Positions 23,885 to 33,173 of a stretch of 64,000 nucleotides of DNA are shown here, piece by piece. Made by a program: the position numbers and the translations under genes. The notes below the pieces were generated by a model. The model did no database searches and had not been told where the DNA came from. It saw only the letters and a list, made by a program, of their open reading frames with translations. Position 1 is the first letter of the stretch; the number at the start of each line of letters is the position of its first letter. This DNA comes from Burkholderia lata (GTDB taxonomy: Bacteria > Pseudomonadota > Gammaproteobacteria > Burkholderiales > Burkholderiaceae), in contig NC_007511.1 of NCBI RefSeq assembly GCF_000012945.1, positions 2,604,001-2,668,000 of the forward strand, read 5' to 3'.

Positions 23885-25126
23885 TCACTCCGCGTCCGCC
23901 CGCGCGCCCTTCCCCACCGCCACACGCTGCGCGCGATAGATCCCCGCGTGCCCCGAGAACAGATACGCGACGACACACGCGACGATCGCATACACGCCGA
24001 TATCCGCGCCGAACAGTTCGATCGCCATGATCGTCGACGCGATCGGCGTATTGGCCGCACCGGCGAACACCGCGACGAAGCCGAGCCCCGCGAGCACGGG
24101 TACCGGCAGCGCCAGCACCTGCCCGAGCGCGTTGCCGAGCGTCGCGCCGATGTAGAACAGCGGCGTCACTTCGCCGCCCTTGAACCCCGACGCGAGCGTG
24201 ACGACGGTAAACGCGAACTTGCCCGCGAAATCGTAGAGCGGCAGCGGGCCATGAAACGCCGCCTCGATCGTCGGAATGCCGAGGCCGAGATACTGCGGCA
24301 CGTTCAGCGCGGTGGCGGCCGCGGCGACCAGCAGGCCGCCGAGCACCGGCTGCAGCGGCGCATAGCGGACGACGCGCCTGAACCACGCGGTCAGCGCGTG
24401 CGTCGCGAACGCAAACAGCCGCCCGACCACGCCGAACGCGATGCCCGCGACGACCGTCACGGCCAGCCCCGTCGCCGACACGGCCGGCACGAACGGAATC
24501 GCATAGGCCGTGTGATGCACGCCCCACGCGCGGCAGACGACGTCCGCGACGATCGCCGATGCAACGCAGGTCAGCAGCGCGTCGTACCGCACGCGCCCGA
24601 TCGCGAGCACTTCGAGCCCGAACACGGCGCCCGCGAGCGGCGTGCCGAACACCGATGCGAAACCGGCCGCGATGCCGCCCATCAGCAGCACGCGGCGATG
24701 CTCTCGATCGAGACGGAACACGTGCGTGATGCGATCGGCGAGCGCGCCGCCCATCTGCACGGCCGTGCCCTCGCGGCCGGCCGAGCCGCCGAACAGGTGC
24801 GTGACGACGGTCGCGACGAGCACGAGCGGCGCCATCCGTTTCGGCACCAGCGCCTTCGGGTCGTGGATCTCGTCGATCAGCAGGTTGTTGCCGCGCGCGA
24901 CGGACTGGCCGAAGCGATGGTAGATCCAGCCGGTTGCGAAACCGGCGGCCGGCAGCCCCCACAGCAGCCACGGATGCGCGACGCGCGTGCCGGTCGCCCA
25001 GTCGAGCGCGATCAGGAACAAGGCGGAAGCCGTGCCGGCCAGCGTGCCAAGCAGGGCCGAGAGCGCGAGCCAGCGGCACACATAGCGCACGGTCGCGAGA
25101 AGATCGGCAGAAGTCGTGAAAAACAT
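23885..25126 (-). CDS. CLC-F type fluoride/proton antiporter
   Basis: 413 residues, ten or more membrane helices. It carries the features that set fluoride CLCs apart from chloride CLCs: GNNLLIDEI (79-87) in place of GSGIP, GREGTAVQMG (117-126) with Thr after the gating Glu119 rather than Pro, and GGEVTPLFYIGATLGN (317-332). This family exports fluoride in exchange for protons and protects enolase and pyrophosphatase. The diagnosis is reinforced by a crcB-type fluoride riboswitch 88 bases upstream. ATG 25126 follows a weak GGA; the frame is open to 25312 through the riboswitch and so is not used. A shikimate-kinase-like gene follows after 70 bases. Confidence 0.9.
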   Translation of the reverse strand: MFFTTSADLLATVRYVCRWLALSALLGTLAGTASALFLIALDWATGTRVAHPWLLWGLPAAGFATGWIYHRFGQSVARGNNLLIDEIHDPKALVPKRMAPLVLVATVVTHLFGGSAGREGTAVQMGGALADRITHVFRLDREHRRVLLMGGIAAGFASVFGTPLAGAVFGLEVLAIGRVRYDALLTCVASAIVADVVCRAWGVHHTAYAIPFVPAVSATGLAVTVVAGIAFGVVGRLFAFATHALTAWFRRVVRYAPLQPVLGGLLVAAAATALNVPQYLGLGIPTIEAAFHGPLPLYDFAGKFAFTVVTLASGFKGGEVTPLFYIGATLGNALGQVLALPVPVLAGLGFVAVFAGAANTPIASTIMAIELFGADIGVYAIVACVVAYLFSGHAGIYRAQRVAVGKGARADAE

Positions 25127-25150
25127 GATTTCCAGATTCGACGGAACATC

Positions 25151-25206
25151 AAAACCTGGGCGGCAGAAACCCGCATGGACGGCCTGCGACCTCCTGACGA
25201 CCCAGG
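25151..25206 (-). promoter_or_regulatory. Possible expression platform of the fluoride riboswitch
   Basis: Just after the aptamer on the minus strand, CCTGGG (25206-25201) can pair with CCCAGG (25160-25155), which is followed by TTTT (25154-25151). The 40-base loop could hold its own stem. This could be the terminator half of the switch, but the U-run is short, so translation control is also possible. The start codon is 25 bases further on. Confidence 0.35.
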
Positions 25207-25213
25207 AACACGC

Positions 25214-25300
25214 AGGCATCATCAGCCGGGCTAACCGGCGGTTGAGGGCCGCACCGCGCGCAACGCGCCGCATACGACCGCAGGGAGGCATGCCATCTCC
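25214..25300 (-). promoter_or_regulatory. Fluoride riboswitch (crcB motif)
   Basis: On the minus strand GGAGATGGCATGCCTCC (25300-25284) opens the aptamer: GGAG/CTCC is the first stem with the conserved ATGGCAT loop. At the other end AACC, a small stem GCCGG/CCGGC with loop TTAGC, and CTGATGATGCCT (25225-25214) complete it. GGCAT of the first loop can pair with ATGCC at the end, the pseudoknot of this class. These blocks match the crcB consensus. Unusually, about 39 bases separate stem one from AACC, including a hairpin GCGCG/CGCGC. It precedes the CLC-F gene, exactly the expected target. Confidence 0.9.
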
Positions 25301-25379
25301 GCAGGCCGCCATTGTACGCGACGCCCCGCGCCGCCCGCAATGCGGCCACGGGATGGCGCCGCGCGCCCCCAGGACGCCG

Positions 25380-26399
25380 TCAGTCGCGCAGCGGGCGCGT
25401 GATGCGCGAGATCAGTTGGGGCGCGATCCGTTCGAGCGGCAGGATCGCCGACGCCGCGCCGATCGCCGCGGCCGCCTTCGGCATCCCGTAGACGGCGCTG
25501 GTCGCCTCGTCCTGCGCGATCGTGTAGCAGCCCTTCGCACGCATCGCCTTCAGGCCGAGCGCGCCGTCGCGCCCCATGCCCGTCAGCAGCACGCCGAATG
25601 CCTCGCCCTGCCAGCCGTCGGCGACGCTGTTGAAGAACACGTCGATCGACGGCCGGTACGGCGTCTCGACCGGATGCCGCGTATAGCCGAGCACGCCGCG
25701 CGGCGACAGGTACAGGTGGTCGTTGGTCGCCGCGAGCAGCACCTCGCCGGGCTGCGGCACGCTGCCCTGCCGCGCGACGCGCACCGGCAGCCGCGTATAG
25801 CCGTCGAGCCACTCGGCCATCCCGAGCGCGAACGCCTGGTCGACGTGCTGGACGATCACGATGGCCGCCGGAAAATCGGCCGGCAGCGCCCGCAGCAGCG
25901 CGGTCAGCGCGGTCGGCCCGCCTGCGGACGCGCCGATCGCGACGAGCGTCGGCTGGCCGCGCTCGGGCGCCGGCCCCGGCGGCACGAGCGCCGCGGTGCG
26001 GCTTTCGAGCAGCCGGCCGATCTGGTCGATCTTCGCGAGCAGCGCCTGCGGCGACGCGTCCGTCGACAGCCCGAGCGCGAGCGTCGGCGTGTCGACCGCG
26101 TCGAGCGCGCCGGCGCCCATCGCTTCGTAGACCGACGACGTGTTCGCGCTGACGCTTGCGGTCACGACCAGGATCGCGCACGGTGCGCGCGCCATGATCC
26201 GGCGCGTCGCGGCCACGCCGTCGACCTTCGGCATCACGAGATCCATCAGCACGAGATCGGGCGGATGCGCGACGCAGAAATCCACCGCCTCGTCGCCGTC
26301 GGTTGCGACCCACAGCACGCGGTGGTCCGTGCGCAGCGCGAGCACGCGGCGCAGCGCCTCCACGGCGAGCGGCAAGTCGTTGACGATGCCGATGTTCAT
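25380..26399 (-). CDS. wspF: WspF: CheB-type response regulator methylesterase
   Basis: 339 residues. A receiver domain (1-120, phosphoacceptor D53 in LMDLVMP) is joined to a CheB methylesterase domain (150-339) with the catalytic triad S158 (GASAGG), H185 (VQHVDQ) and D278 (GMGRDG). It removes methyl groups from the WspA receptor and so resets the system; loss of WspF in pseudomonads locks Wsp on. The final gene of the cluster, its ATG overlaps the wspE stop by four bases. No output gene follows; the next gene downstream belongs to the fluoride unit. Confidence 0.95.
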   Translation of the reverse strand: MNIGIVNDLPLAVEALRRVLALRTDHRVLWVATDGDEAVDFCVAHPPDLVLMDLVMPKVDGVAATRRIMARAPCAILVVTASVSANTSSVYEAMGAGALDAVDTPTLALGLSTDASPQALLAKIDQIGRLLESRTAALVPPGPAPERGQPTLVAIGASAGGPTALTALLRALPADFPAAIVIVQHVDQAFALGMAEWLDGYTRLPVRVARQGSVPQPGEVLLAATNDHLYLSPRGVLGYTRHPVETPYRPSIDVFFNSVADGWQGEAFGVLLTGMGRDGALGLKAMRAKGCYTIAQDEATSAVYGMPKAAAAIGAASAILPLERIAPQLISRITRPLRD

Positions 26400-28705
26400 C
26401 CGCGCGCGTCCCCGATCAGGTCATGCACGGCGTCGAGCAACGCCTCGTCGTGGAAGCTGCTCTTCGCGAGGTAGTAGTCGGCGCCCGCATCGAGCCCGCG
26501 ACGGCGATCCTCGTCGCGATCCTTGTACGACACGATCATCACCGGCAGGCGCTTGAGCATCGGATCGCCCTTGATCAGCGTGACGAGTTCGATGCCGTCC
26601 ATGCGCGGCATGTCGACGTCCGTGACGACCAGATCGAACGCATCGCTGCGCACCGCGTTCCAGCCTTCCATCCCGTCGACCGCGACCGTCACGTCGTAGC
26701 CGCGCTTTTCCAGCAGCTTGCGTTCGAGCTCGCGCACCGTCAGCGAATCGTCGACGACGAGCACGCGGCGGCGCCGGTCGGCGAGCGCGAGTTGCGGGTC
26801 ACGCGTGAGCCGCGCGAGTTGCCCGCCGCGCACAAGCTTGTCGACCGAGCGGATCAGGTCCTCGACGTCGACGATCAGCACCGGGTCGCCGTTCTCGAGC
26901 AGCGCGCCGGCCGCGATGTTCTGGATCTTGTTCAGGCGGCTGTCGAGCGGCTGCACGACGAGCATCCGCTCGCCGAGGAAGCGGTCGACCGCGACGCCGT
27001 ACAGTTCGGGCTCGCCGCCGACGACCACCACCGCCGTGCTCGTGCGCGCGACGTCGGGCTCGCCCGCATCGAGCAACTGGTGCGCGGCGACGAGGCCCGC
27101 GCGCCGGCCGTCGAACGGAAAATGCGGCTGCCCTTCGAGCACGTCGATATCGTCGTGCGCGAGTTCGAGCGTGCGGCGCACGTGCGCGAGCGGGAACGCA
27201 TACGGCTCGCCACCCACTTCGACGAGCAGGCTGCGGATCACCGACAGCGTGAGCGGCAACTGCAGCACGAAGCGCATGCCCGCGCCCGGCTCGTTGAAGA
27301 TCCGCACCGCGCCGCGCACGCCGCGCACCATCTCCTGCACCGCGTCGAGCCCGACGCCGCGGCCCGACACGTCGGTCACCGCATCGCGCATCGAGAAGCC
27401 CGGCAGCAGCAGGAATTCGAGCAATTCGGGATCGGACAGCCGCGCGGCCGTCTCGTCGTCGGTCAGGCGCTGGCGCACGACGGCCGCGCGCAGCGCGTCC
27501 ATGTCGACGCCCGGGCCGTCGTCGATCACGCTGACCAGCAGCGAGCCGGCGCTGTGACGCGCCTCCAGCGTCACGCTCGCCTCGGCCGGCTTGCCGCGCG
27601 CACGCCGTGCGTCCGGCGAATCGACGCCGTGATCGATCGCGTTGCGCAGCAGGTGGCCGAGCGGCGCGTCGAGCAGGTCGAGGATGTCGCGATCGACCTG
27701 CGTGCCCTCGCCGACGATCGAGAAACGCACCTGCTTGCCGAGCGAGCGCGCGAGATCGCGGACGATGCGCGGGTACGCACGCGTCGCGTCGCCGAACGGT
27801 CGCATCCGGCACTGCAGCGCCTCGTCGTAAAGCTGCTCGGCGATATGCGTGCTGCGCCGCTCGAAGCGGTCGAACTCGTCCATACGCTCGGCGAGCGAAC
27901 GCTGCAGGTCGTTGAGCATGTGCCGCACTTCGTTCATCGACGCGAGCATGCCCGCGTCGAGATCGTCGGCGAATTGTTCGTACATCAAATCGAGCGAGCG
28001 GGCCGCGTCGCGCTGGGCACGCTTCACGCGCAGCATCGATTCGGCGAACGGCTTGAGCCAGCGCGATTCGACCAGCGATTCGCCGGACAGGCTCAGCAGC
28101 CGGTTCAGCGTATCCGCACGCACGCGGCGCATCGCGCCGGCGCCGGCCACGCGGCCGGCCTGGGCCGGATCGGGCACCCCGCCCGATACAGCCAGCGGCG
28201 GCACCGCGGCGCTGGCCCCGACGGGCTCGTTCGCGGCGCCTTCGTGCTCGCGATACGGCACGACCGACGGCGGCATCGGCGGCGGGACGGCGGACGGCGC
28301 CTGCATCGTCTGCGCGCCGTCGGCGCCGGTCAGCGCCGCCGCGAACACGTCGATCTCCGTCGGCGTCACGGGTTGCCCCTGCGGATCGCCGACGCGCACC
28401 AGCAGATCGACGCCCGCCAGCAGCACGTCGACGTGCGTGGCCGTCAGCGCGATCGTGCCGGCCTGCGCGGCGACGAAGCACTCTTCCATCCGCCCCGCAA
28501 TATCGACGCCGAGCGGCACGCCGACGATGCGCGCGGCGCCCTTCAGCGAATGCGCGGCGCGCATGCATGCCTCGAGCGCAACGGAATCGGGCTCGCCCGA
28601 TTCGAGCGCGAGCAGCCGCTCGGACAGCGCCTGGGTCTGCGTGCGCGTCTCCTCGCGATACAGCTCGAGCAGCGACAGGTGGCTCAGGTCGTCATCGCCG
28701 CTCAT
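26396..28705 (-). CDS. wspE: WspE: CheA-type histidine kinase fused to a receiver domain
   Basis: 769 residues. The order is Hpt (H52 in AAHSLKGAARIVG), a Pro/Ala linker (about 140-200), dimerisation and ATPase domain with LLRNAIDHGVDSP (N-box), DDGPGVD and VSGRGVGLDAV (G-boxes), a CheW-like domain, and a C-terminal receiver with VDD and phosphoacceptor D696 (TDVDMPRMDG). It is the central kinase of the Wsp pathway, coupled to WspA by WspB and WspD. ATG 28705 overlaps the wspD stop (ATGA) and is preferred to the longer frame to 28774. Confidence 0.95.
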   Translation of the reverse strand: MSGDDDLSHLSLLELYREETRTQTQALSERLLALESGEPDSVALEACMRAAHSLKGAARIVGVPLGVDIAGRMEECFVAAQAGTIALTATHVDVLLAGVDLLVRVGDPQGQPVTPTEIDVFAAALTGADGAQTMQAPSAVPPPMPPSVVPYREHEGAANEPVGASAAVPPLAVSGGVPDPAQAGRVAGAGAMRRVRADTLNRLLSLSGESLVESRWLKPFAESMLRVKRAQRDAARSLDLMYEQFADDLDAGMLASMNEVRHMLNDLQRSLAERMDEFDRFERRSTHIAEQLYDEALQCRMRPFGDATRAYPRIVRDLARSLGKQVRFSIVGEGTQVDRDILDLLDAPLGHLLRNAIDHGVDSPDARRARGKPAEASVTLEARHSAGSLLVSVIDDGPGVDMDALRAAVVRQRLTDDETAARLSDPELLEFLLLPGFSMRDAVTDVSGRGVGLDAVQEMVRGVRGAVRIFNEPGAGMRFVLQLPLTLSVIRSLLVEVGGEPYAFPLAHVRRTLELAHDDIDVLEGQPHFPFDGRRAGLVAAHQLLDAGEPDVARTSTAVVVVGGEPELYGVAVDRFLGERMLVVQPLDSRLNKIQNIAAGALLENGDPVLIVDVEDLIRSVDKLVRGGQLARLTRDPQLALADRRRRVLVVDDSLTVRELERKLLEKRGYDVTVAVDGMEGWNAVRSDAFDLVVTDVDMPRMDGIELVTLIKGDPMLKRLPVMIVSYKDRDEDRRRGLDAGADYYLAKSSFHDEALLDAVHDLIGDARG

Positions 28706-29409
28706 CGCATACTCCGTGTGACTGCGTCGAACAGGCGGTCGTCGTCGAGCAGGCCCACCGACTTGCCGCGCCACGACAGCACGCCGCGCGACAGGCCGGC
28801 GCTCGCGCGCCCGACCGTCGCCGGCACGGGCACCCAGTCGGATGGGCCAAAGCGCAGCACGCCTTCGACTTCGTCGACCGGAAACACGACCGGCTCGCCC
28901 TGGTGCGCGGCCACCAGCAGCCGCGTGAAGCGGCCATCGTCACCGCCGCTGCCGCCCTTGCCCGCATCGAGGCCGAGCAGCGCGCCGATCGAGATCGCGA
29001 TGCGCAGCGTGCCGCGGATGTTGACCACGCCGCGCACGGCCGAATTGCGGCGATGCGGCAGCGAATGGATCGGCCGCGTGCCGGCGATCTCGCGCAGCAC
29101 GCCGATCGGCAGCGCAAGCCATTCGTCGGCCACGCGGAACGCCAGCGCCGCGTGGTGCGTATCGGCATCGGCGTCGTGCACGTGCGGCGCACCGGTCGCG
29201 CTCATCCGGCGCGTGGTGTCGGCCATCTCGGCGCCATCGAGCGGACGCTCGAGCAGCTTCGCCGCGTGATATGCATACACGGAGCAGTTCAGGCAGCGCA
29301 GGCAGTCGTTCAGCCGCTCGCAGGTGCGGTCGCCACGCGTGCCGATCCGGTTCCAGCAGTCGTCGACGTCGATCGTCGTCTCGTCAATGGCAGCGGCGGC
29401 GCGGTTCAT
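28702..29409 (-). CDS. wspD: WspD: CheW-type adaptor with N-terminal cysteine cluster
   Basis: 235 residues. The CheW fold runs from about residue 85 (AALAFRVADEWLALPIGVLREI) to the end. The first 50 residues contain DDCWNRIGTRGDRTC and a cluster C30-x5-C36-x2-C39-x2-C42, with C18 earlier: five cysteines in 25 residues, which ordinary CheW lacks and which could bind metal or an iron-sulphur centre or form disulphides. From memory this N-terminal module is conserved in WspD homologues. It links receptor and kinase at the membrane. Its stop overlaps the wspE start by four bases; wspC ends 46 bases upstream. Confidence 0.92.
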   Translation of the reverse strand: MNRAAAAIDETTIDVDDCWNRIGTRGDRTCERLNDCLRCLNCSVYAYHAAKLLERPLDGAEMADTTRRMSATGAPHVHDADADTHHAALAFRVADEWLALPIGVLREIAGTRPIHSLPHRRNSAVRGVVNIRGTLRIAISIGALLGLDAGKGGSGGDDGRFTRLLVAAHQGEPVVFPVDEVEGVLRFGPSDWVPVPATVGRASAGLSRGVLSWRGKSVGLLDDDRLFDAVTRSMR

Positions 29410-29455
29410 GAAGTCCTCTGGTCATCGCGGTGTCGGTTCCCAACCCGTAGTCTTG

Positions 29456-30868
29456 TCAGCCGGCCGAGCGCCGTGCGCGCTCGAGCAGCCATTGCGCGCC
29501 CGCACGATCGCCGCCGACGTCGAGCAGCGTCGCGAGATGGGTCAGCGCTTCGTGGTGCGTGGGCCGCAGGTACAGCGCCTTCCGGTAGAAGTCGCCGGCT
29601 TCCGTGGCGCGTCCGCGCGCATCCGCGATCAGCCCGTTCAGGTAGAACGCATCGGCATGCGGCCCGACGCGCGCCGAGAACTGCGCGAGCACGCGCTCGG
29701 CCTCGTCGAACGCGCCGGCATTCGCCAGCGCCTGCGCATCTTCCAGCGTCGGCGCGGCGCTTTCGGCGACCGGTGCGAGCGACGACGCCGGTTCGGCCAT
29801 CGCCACCGGCAGGTCAGCCCGTGCGTCGAACGCCGCCGTGTGCATGGCCGGCGGCGGCGCCGCCGCGAACGGCTGACCCGCATCGCCGAGCCAGGCCGGC
29901 GGTACGACCGCCAGCACCGGGCGCGTTGCCGCGAGCGGCGCGACCGTGAAGCGCTCCGCGCGCCGGTACGGCGCGGCCGCCGACAGCGGTGCCGCCGGCC
30001 GGGCCGCGAATACGTCGGCCGCCGCACCGGCGGGTTCGCGATGAAACGCGAATGCCAGCGGCACGCGGGCCGAGCGCATCCCGTGCCGCATCGCGACGCC
30101 CGTTTCGGCCGGCCCGACGAACAGCATGCCGTCGTCGGCCAGACGCTCGTCGAGCGAGCGGATCACGCGATCCTGCGCGTCGCGATCGAAGTAGATCAGC
30201 ACGTTGCGGCAGAACACGAAATCGTAGCGAATGCCGGTATCCACGGCCGGTTCGACGAGGTTCGCCTGACTGAACTGCACGCACGCGCGCACGCGCTCGT
30301 CGAGCAGCCAGCCGTCGCGGGTCGGCGTGAAGTGCCGCGCGCGAAACTCCGTCGCGGTGCCCCGGAACGCATTGCGCCCGTAGCAGCCGAGCCGCGCCTG
30401 CTCGATCGCTCGCGCGCTGAGGTCGATCGCGTCGATCGTGAAGCTGGCCGGGTCGAGCCCCGCGTCGAGCAGCGCCATCGCCGCCGAATACGGCTCTTCG
30501 CCGGTCGAGCACGGCGCGCTCAGCACGCGGATCACCCGACCGGGCAGCGCGGCGAGCCGTTCGGTCGCGAACCGCGCGAGCGTCGCGAAGGCCTCGCGGT
30601 CGCGGAAGAACCAGGTCTCGGGCACGACGAACAGCTCGATCAGCGCCCGCCTTTCATCGGCCGACGCATTGAGCTGCTGCCAGTAGGCATCGAGCGCGTC
30701 CTGCGTCACGGGCGGCCGCGCCGCCGACGGCAGGCGCTCGCCGTCCGCCTGCAGCGCGTGCACGCGTTCCGTCAGCGCACGGGTCAGGAAATCGTTACCG
30801 AGCGAATCGGGGTCGATGCCGGTCTCGCGCAGCAGCCAGCCGCGAAATCGCGATTCGGACTCTTTCAT
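29456..30868 (-). CDS. wspC: WspC: CheR-type methyltransferase with TPR region
   Basis: 470 residues. The N-terminal CheR domain (1-275) has the SAM site RVLSAPCSTGEEPYSAAM and FCRNVLIYFD. A low-complexity Ala/Pro linker (about 280-370) leads into a TPR-like tail (about 385-470, GAFDEAERVLAQFSARVGPHADAFYLNGLIADARGRATEAGDFYRKALYL). It methylates glutamates of WspA. ATG 30868 overlaps the wspB stop by four bases, which fixes the start; the frame is open to 31234. The domain order matches WspC of pseudomonads. Confidence 0.95.
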   Translation of the reverse strand: MKESESRFRGWLLRETGIDPDSLGNDFLTRALTERVHALQADGERLPSAARPPVTQDALDAYWQQLNASADERRALIELFVVPETWFFRDREAFATLARFATERLAALPGRVIRVLSAPCSTGEEPYSAAMALLDAGLDPASFTIDAIDLSARAIEQARLGCYGRNAFRGTATEFRARHFTPTRDGWLLDERVRACVQFSQANLVEPAVDTGIRYDFVFCRNVLIYFDRDAQDRVIRSLDERLADDGMLFVGPAETGVAMRHGMRSARVPLAFAFHREPAGAAADVFAARPAAPLSAAAPYRRAERFTVAPLAATRPVLAVVPPAWLGDAGQPFAAAPPPAMHTAAFDARADLPVAMAEPASSLAPVAESAAPTLEDAQALANAGAFDEAERVLAQFSARVGPHADAFYLNGLIADARGRATEAGDFYRKALYLRPTHHEALTHLATLLDVGGDRAGAQWLLERARRSAG

Positions 30869-31377
30869 GCTGACTCTCCCCCGTGGCCCGGCAGGCCGTC
30901 GAACAGATACAGGCGCGCGACGTCGTCGATCAGGTCGGACACCGATACCTGCTGCACGACGCCGTCGGGCGTATTCGCGACCGGCCCGAGCCAGCGCGTG
31001 CGCGCGGTCGAGATGCCGCTCGACCGAAACGCCGCGCGGTCGATCCGCATCGTCTGCGTCGCACGCTCGACGATCAGCCCGATCGTGCGCTCGCCGCCCG
31101 CTTCGTCCGCGCGGTAGCGGACCATCACGAGCCGCGTCGAGCGCAACGCATGCGCGCGGCGCCCGAGCGCCAGCATCGGCACGTCGATCACCGGCACCGG
31201 CTGGCCGCCGCGCATCAGCAGCCCGGCGATCCATTCGGGTGCGCCGGGCACGGCCTTCGTGACCGCGAGCGGCAGCACCTCGTCGATGCCGGCTGCGTCG
31301 AGCGCATAGCGCTCGCCATCGAGCTCGAACATCAGGAACAGCGCGTGGGCGCCGTTCTGCGGGTCGGCGCGCGTCAC
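30865..31377 (-). CDS. wspB: WspB: CheW-type adaptor
   Basis: 170 residues, a single CheW domain ([25 protein letters not shown] at the start, [13 protein letters not shown] in the middle). It couples the WspA receptor to the WspE kinase. The start is GTG 31377, four bases overlapping the wspA stop (GTGA), and its own stop overlaps the wspC start in the same way, so the three are translationally coupled. Confidence 0.93.
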   Translation of the reverse strand: MTRADPQNGAHALFLMFELDGERYALDAAGIDEVLPLAVTKAVPGAPEWIAGLLMRGGQPVPVIDVPMLALGRRAHALRSTRLVMVRYRADEAGGERTIGLIVERATQTMRIDRAAFRSSGISTARTRWLGPVANTPDGVVQQVSVSDLIDDVARLYLFDGLPGHGGESA

Positions 31378-33050
31378 GCGTCGACCTTGAAGCGCGACAC
31401 GCTGGTGCGCAACTGGTTCGCGACGAGCGTCAGGTCGTCGATCGCCTGCGACGACTGGCGCAGCGACTCGGCCGTCTGCTGCGCGGCCTCCGACAGCTGC
31501 GACAGCGCCTGCGTGATCTGCTCGGCGCCGTTCGCCTGCGTCTGCATCCCTTCATTGACCATCTGGAAGCGCGGCGCGAGCGTCTGCACCTCGGCGATGA
31601 TCTGCGACAGCTGCCCGCCAACCTGCTGCACGTCGAGCATGCCGCGGCGCACTTCCTCGGAGAACTTGTCCATCCCCATCACGCCCGCCGACACCGCCGA
31701 CTGGATTTCCTTCACCGTCTGCTCGATGTCGTAGGTCGCCACCGCCGTCTGGTCGGCGAGGCGGCGGATCTCGGTCGCGACGACCGCGAAGCCGCGGCCG
31801 TACTCGCCGGCCTTCTCGGCCTCGATCGCCGCGTTCAGCGACAGCAGGTTGGTCTGGTCGGCCACCTTGGTGATCGTCGCCACCACCTGGTTGATGTTCA
31901 GCGCCTTCTCGTTGAGGATCGCGAGCTTCGCGTTCACCGAACCGGCCGCGTCCATCACGCTGCGCATCGTCTCGCCCATCCGCGTGAGCCCGCTCTGGCT
32001 CACGCCCGCGAGCGTCGCCGACTGCTCGGCCACGCCGGCCACTTCGTTCATCGTGCGCAGCAGGTCGCGCGACGTCGCGAAGATCTCGCGCGACGTCGCG
32101 CCGATCTCGGTCGTCGTCGCCGCGGTTTCGTTCGCGGTCGCCTGCTGCTCGCGCGACGTCGCCGCGATCTCGGCCACCGACGTCGTCACCTGCAGCGACG
32201 ACTGCTGCGCGCGTGCGACGAGCTCGGTCAGCTCGTCGGCCATCCGGTTGAAGCCCGTCTCGAGCGTGCCGAATTCGTCGCGGCGGCGCAGGTCGAGGCG
32301 GTGCGTCAGGTTGCCGGTGCGCATCACGTCGTGCACCTCGACGAGCCGCGCCATCGGCACGGTCACCGAACGGTACAGCACGTAGCCGAGACCGAGCGCG
32401 GACAGCAGCACGAACGCCACCGCGACCGCGAGCACGACTTCGGTGTCCTGCACGGATTCGCGGATCAGCTTCGCGGATTGCTCGGCGAACTTGCGGTTTT
32501 CCTGCACCAGCACGTTCGCGTTGCGCACGACCTCGGTCCACGCGGGCAGCGTTTTCGCGTATGCGGCGACGGCCTCCTCGCGCGACACGCGGCTCTTCTG
32601 CACGGCTTCGTTCAGCAGCGGCACGTAGCGGTCGTACGCGCCGCGGAACGCCGCGAAGCGCTGCCGGTCGTCGTCGCGGAACGTCGTGCTCTGGTAGTCG
32701 ACCGACAGCGATTCGATGTCCTTCAGCGCGTCGGAGATCTTCGCGAGATCGCGCTGCACGGTTTCGGCCTCTGTGTCGACGAAGGTCGCCTGCTGCAGCA
32801 GCGTGAACGATTCGTTGACCGAACCGCGCAGCGACGACGCGAGGTAGACGCCGGGCAGCGAGTCGCGCTCGATGCTGACGGCTTCGCTATTGATCGCGCG
32901 CAGGCGCTCGTAGGACACGCCGGCTGTCACCAGCATCAGCACGAACAGCACGCCGAAGCTGAGCAGGATGCGATTGCCGAGCGTCAGCCGGGCAGCGCCG
33001 ATCGTCGGATGCAGGCTTTCATTGGTCGCGCGGGGCGTCACGGTGGCCAT
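31374..33050 (-). CDS. wspA: WspA: membrane methyl-accepting chemoreceptor
   Basis: 558 residues. Membrane helix 1 is about 28-46 and helix 2 about 204-226, enclosing a periplasmic four-helix sensor. A HAMP domain follows (about 225-280), then the cytoplasmic coiled-coil with the signalling tip (about 397-435, [20 protein letters not shown]). It senses surface contact or envelope stress in pseudomonads. Start ATG 33050 lacks a strong ribosome site. A hairpin with six T on the minus strand (33082-33118) lies just before it, so transcription from the upstream wspHRR may be limited. The stop overlaps wspB. Confidence 0.95.
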   Translation of the reverse strand: MATVTPRATNESLHPTIGAARLTLGNRILLSFGVLFVLMLVTAGVSYERLRAINSEAVSIERDSLPGVYLASSLRGSVNESFTLLQQATFVDTEAETVQRDLAKISDALKDIESLSVDYQSTTFRDDDRQRFAAFRGAYDRYVPLLNEAVQKSRVSREEAVAAYAKTLPAWTEVVRNANVLVQENRKFAEQSAKLIRESVQDTEVVLAVAVAFVLLSALGLGYVLYRSVTVPMARLVEVHDVMRTGNLTHRLDLRRRDEFGTLETGFNRMADELTELVARAQQSSLQVTTSVAEIAATSREQQATANETAATTTEIGATSREIFATSRDLLRTMNEVAGVAEQSATLAGVSQSGLTRMGETMRSVMDAAGSVNAKLAILNEKALNINQVVATITKVADQTNLLSLNAAIEAEKAGEYGRGFAVVATEIRRLADQTAVATYDIEQTVKEIQSAVSAGVMGMDKFSEEVRRGMLDVQQVGGQLSQIIAEVQTLAPRFQMVNEGMQTQANGAEQITQALSQLSEAAQQTAESLRQSSQAIDDLTLVANQLRTSVSRFKVDA

Positions 33051-33081
33051 GTTCGTTATGGGCTTTATAAAATCTGCGTTG

Positions 33082-33118
33082 AAAAAATCCGCGCCCGCCT
33101 GCGCGCCGGACGGCGCGC
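33082..33118 (-). terminator. Terminator-like structure between wspHRR and wspA
   Basis: On the minus strand GCGCGCC (33118-33112) pairs with GGCGCGC (33107-33101), four-base loop. Thirteen bases later come six T (33087-33082). An alternative smaller stem CGCGC/GCGCG abuts the T-run. It could reduce read-through from wspHRR into wspA. A TATAAA-like stretch (minus strand, about 33071-33065) follows and might be a -10 element for wspA. Confidence 0.35.
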
Positions 33119-33173
33119 CACGAGCGCATCGGGGTCTGCGGGCAGCGCGGCGCCGGCAGGCCGCGCCGCGAAA

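Noticed and set aside
26423..29269. 948-codon plus-strand frame opposite wspD-wspE
   Set aside because: Shadow of GC-rich codons: the minus-strand genes have intact kinase and adaptor domains; the plus frame is Arg/His/Ala-rich noise.
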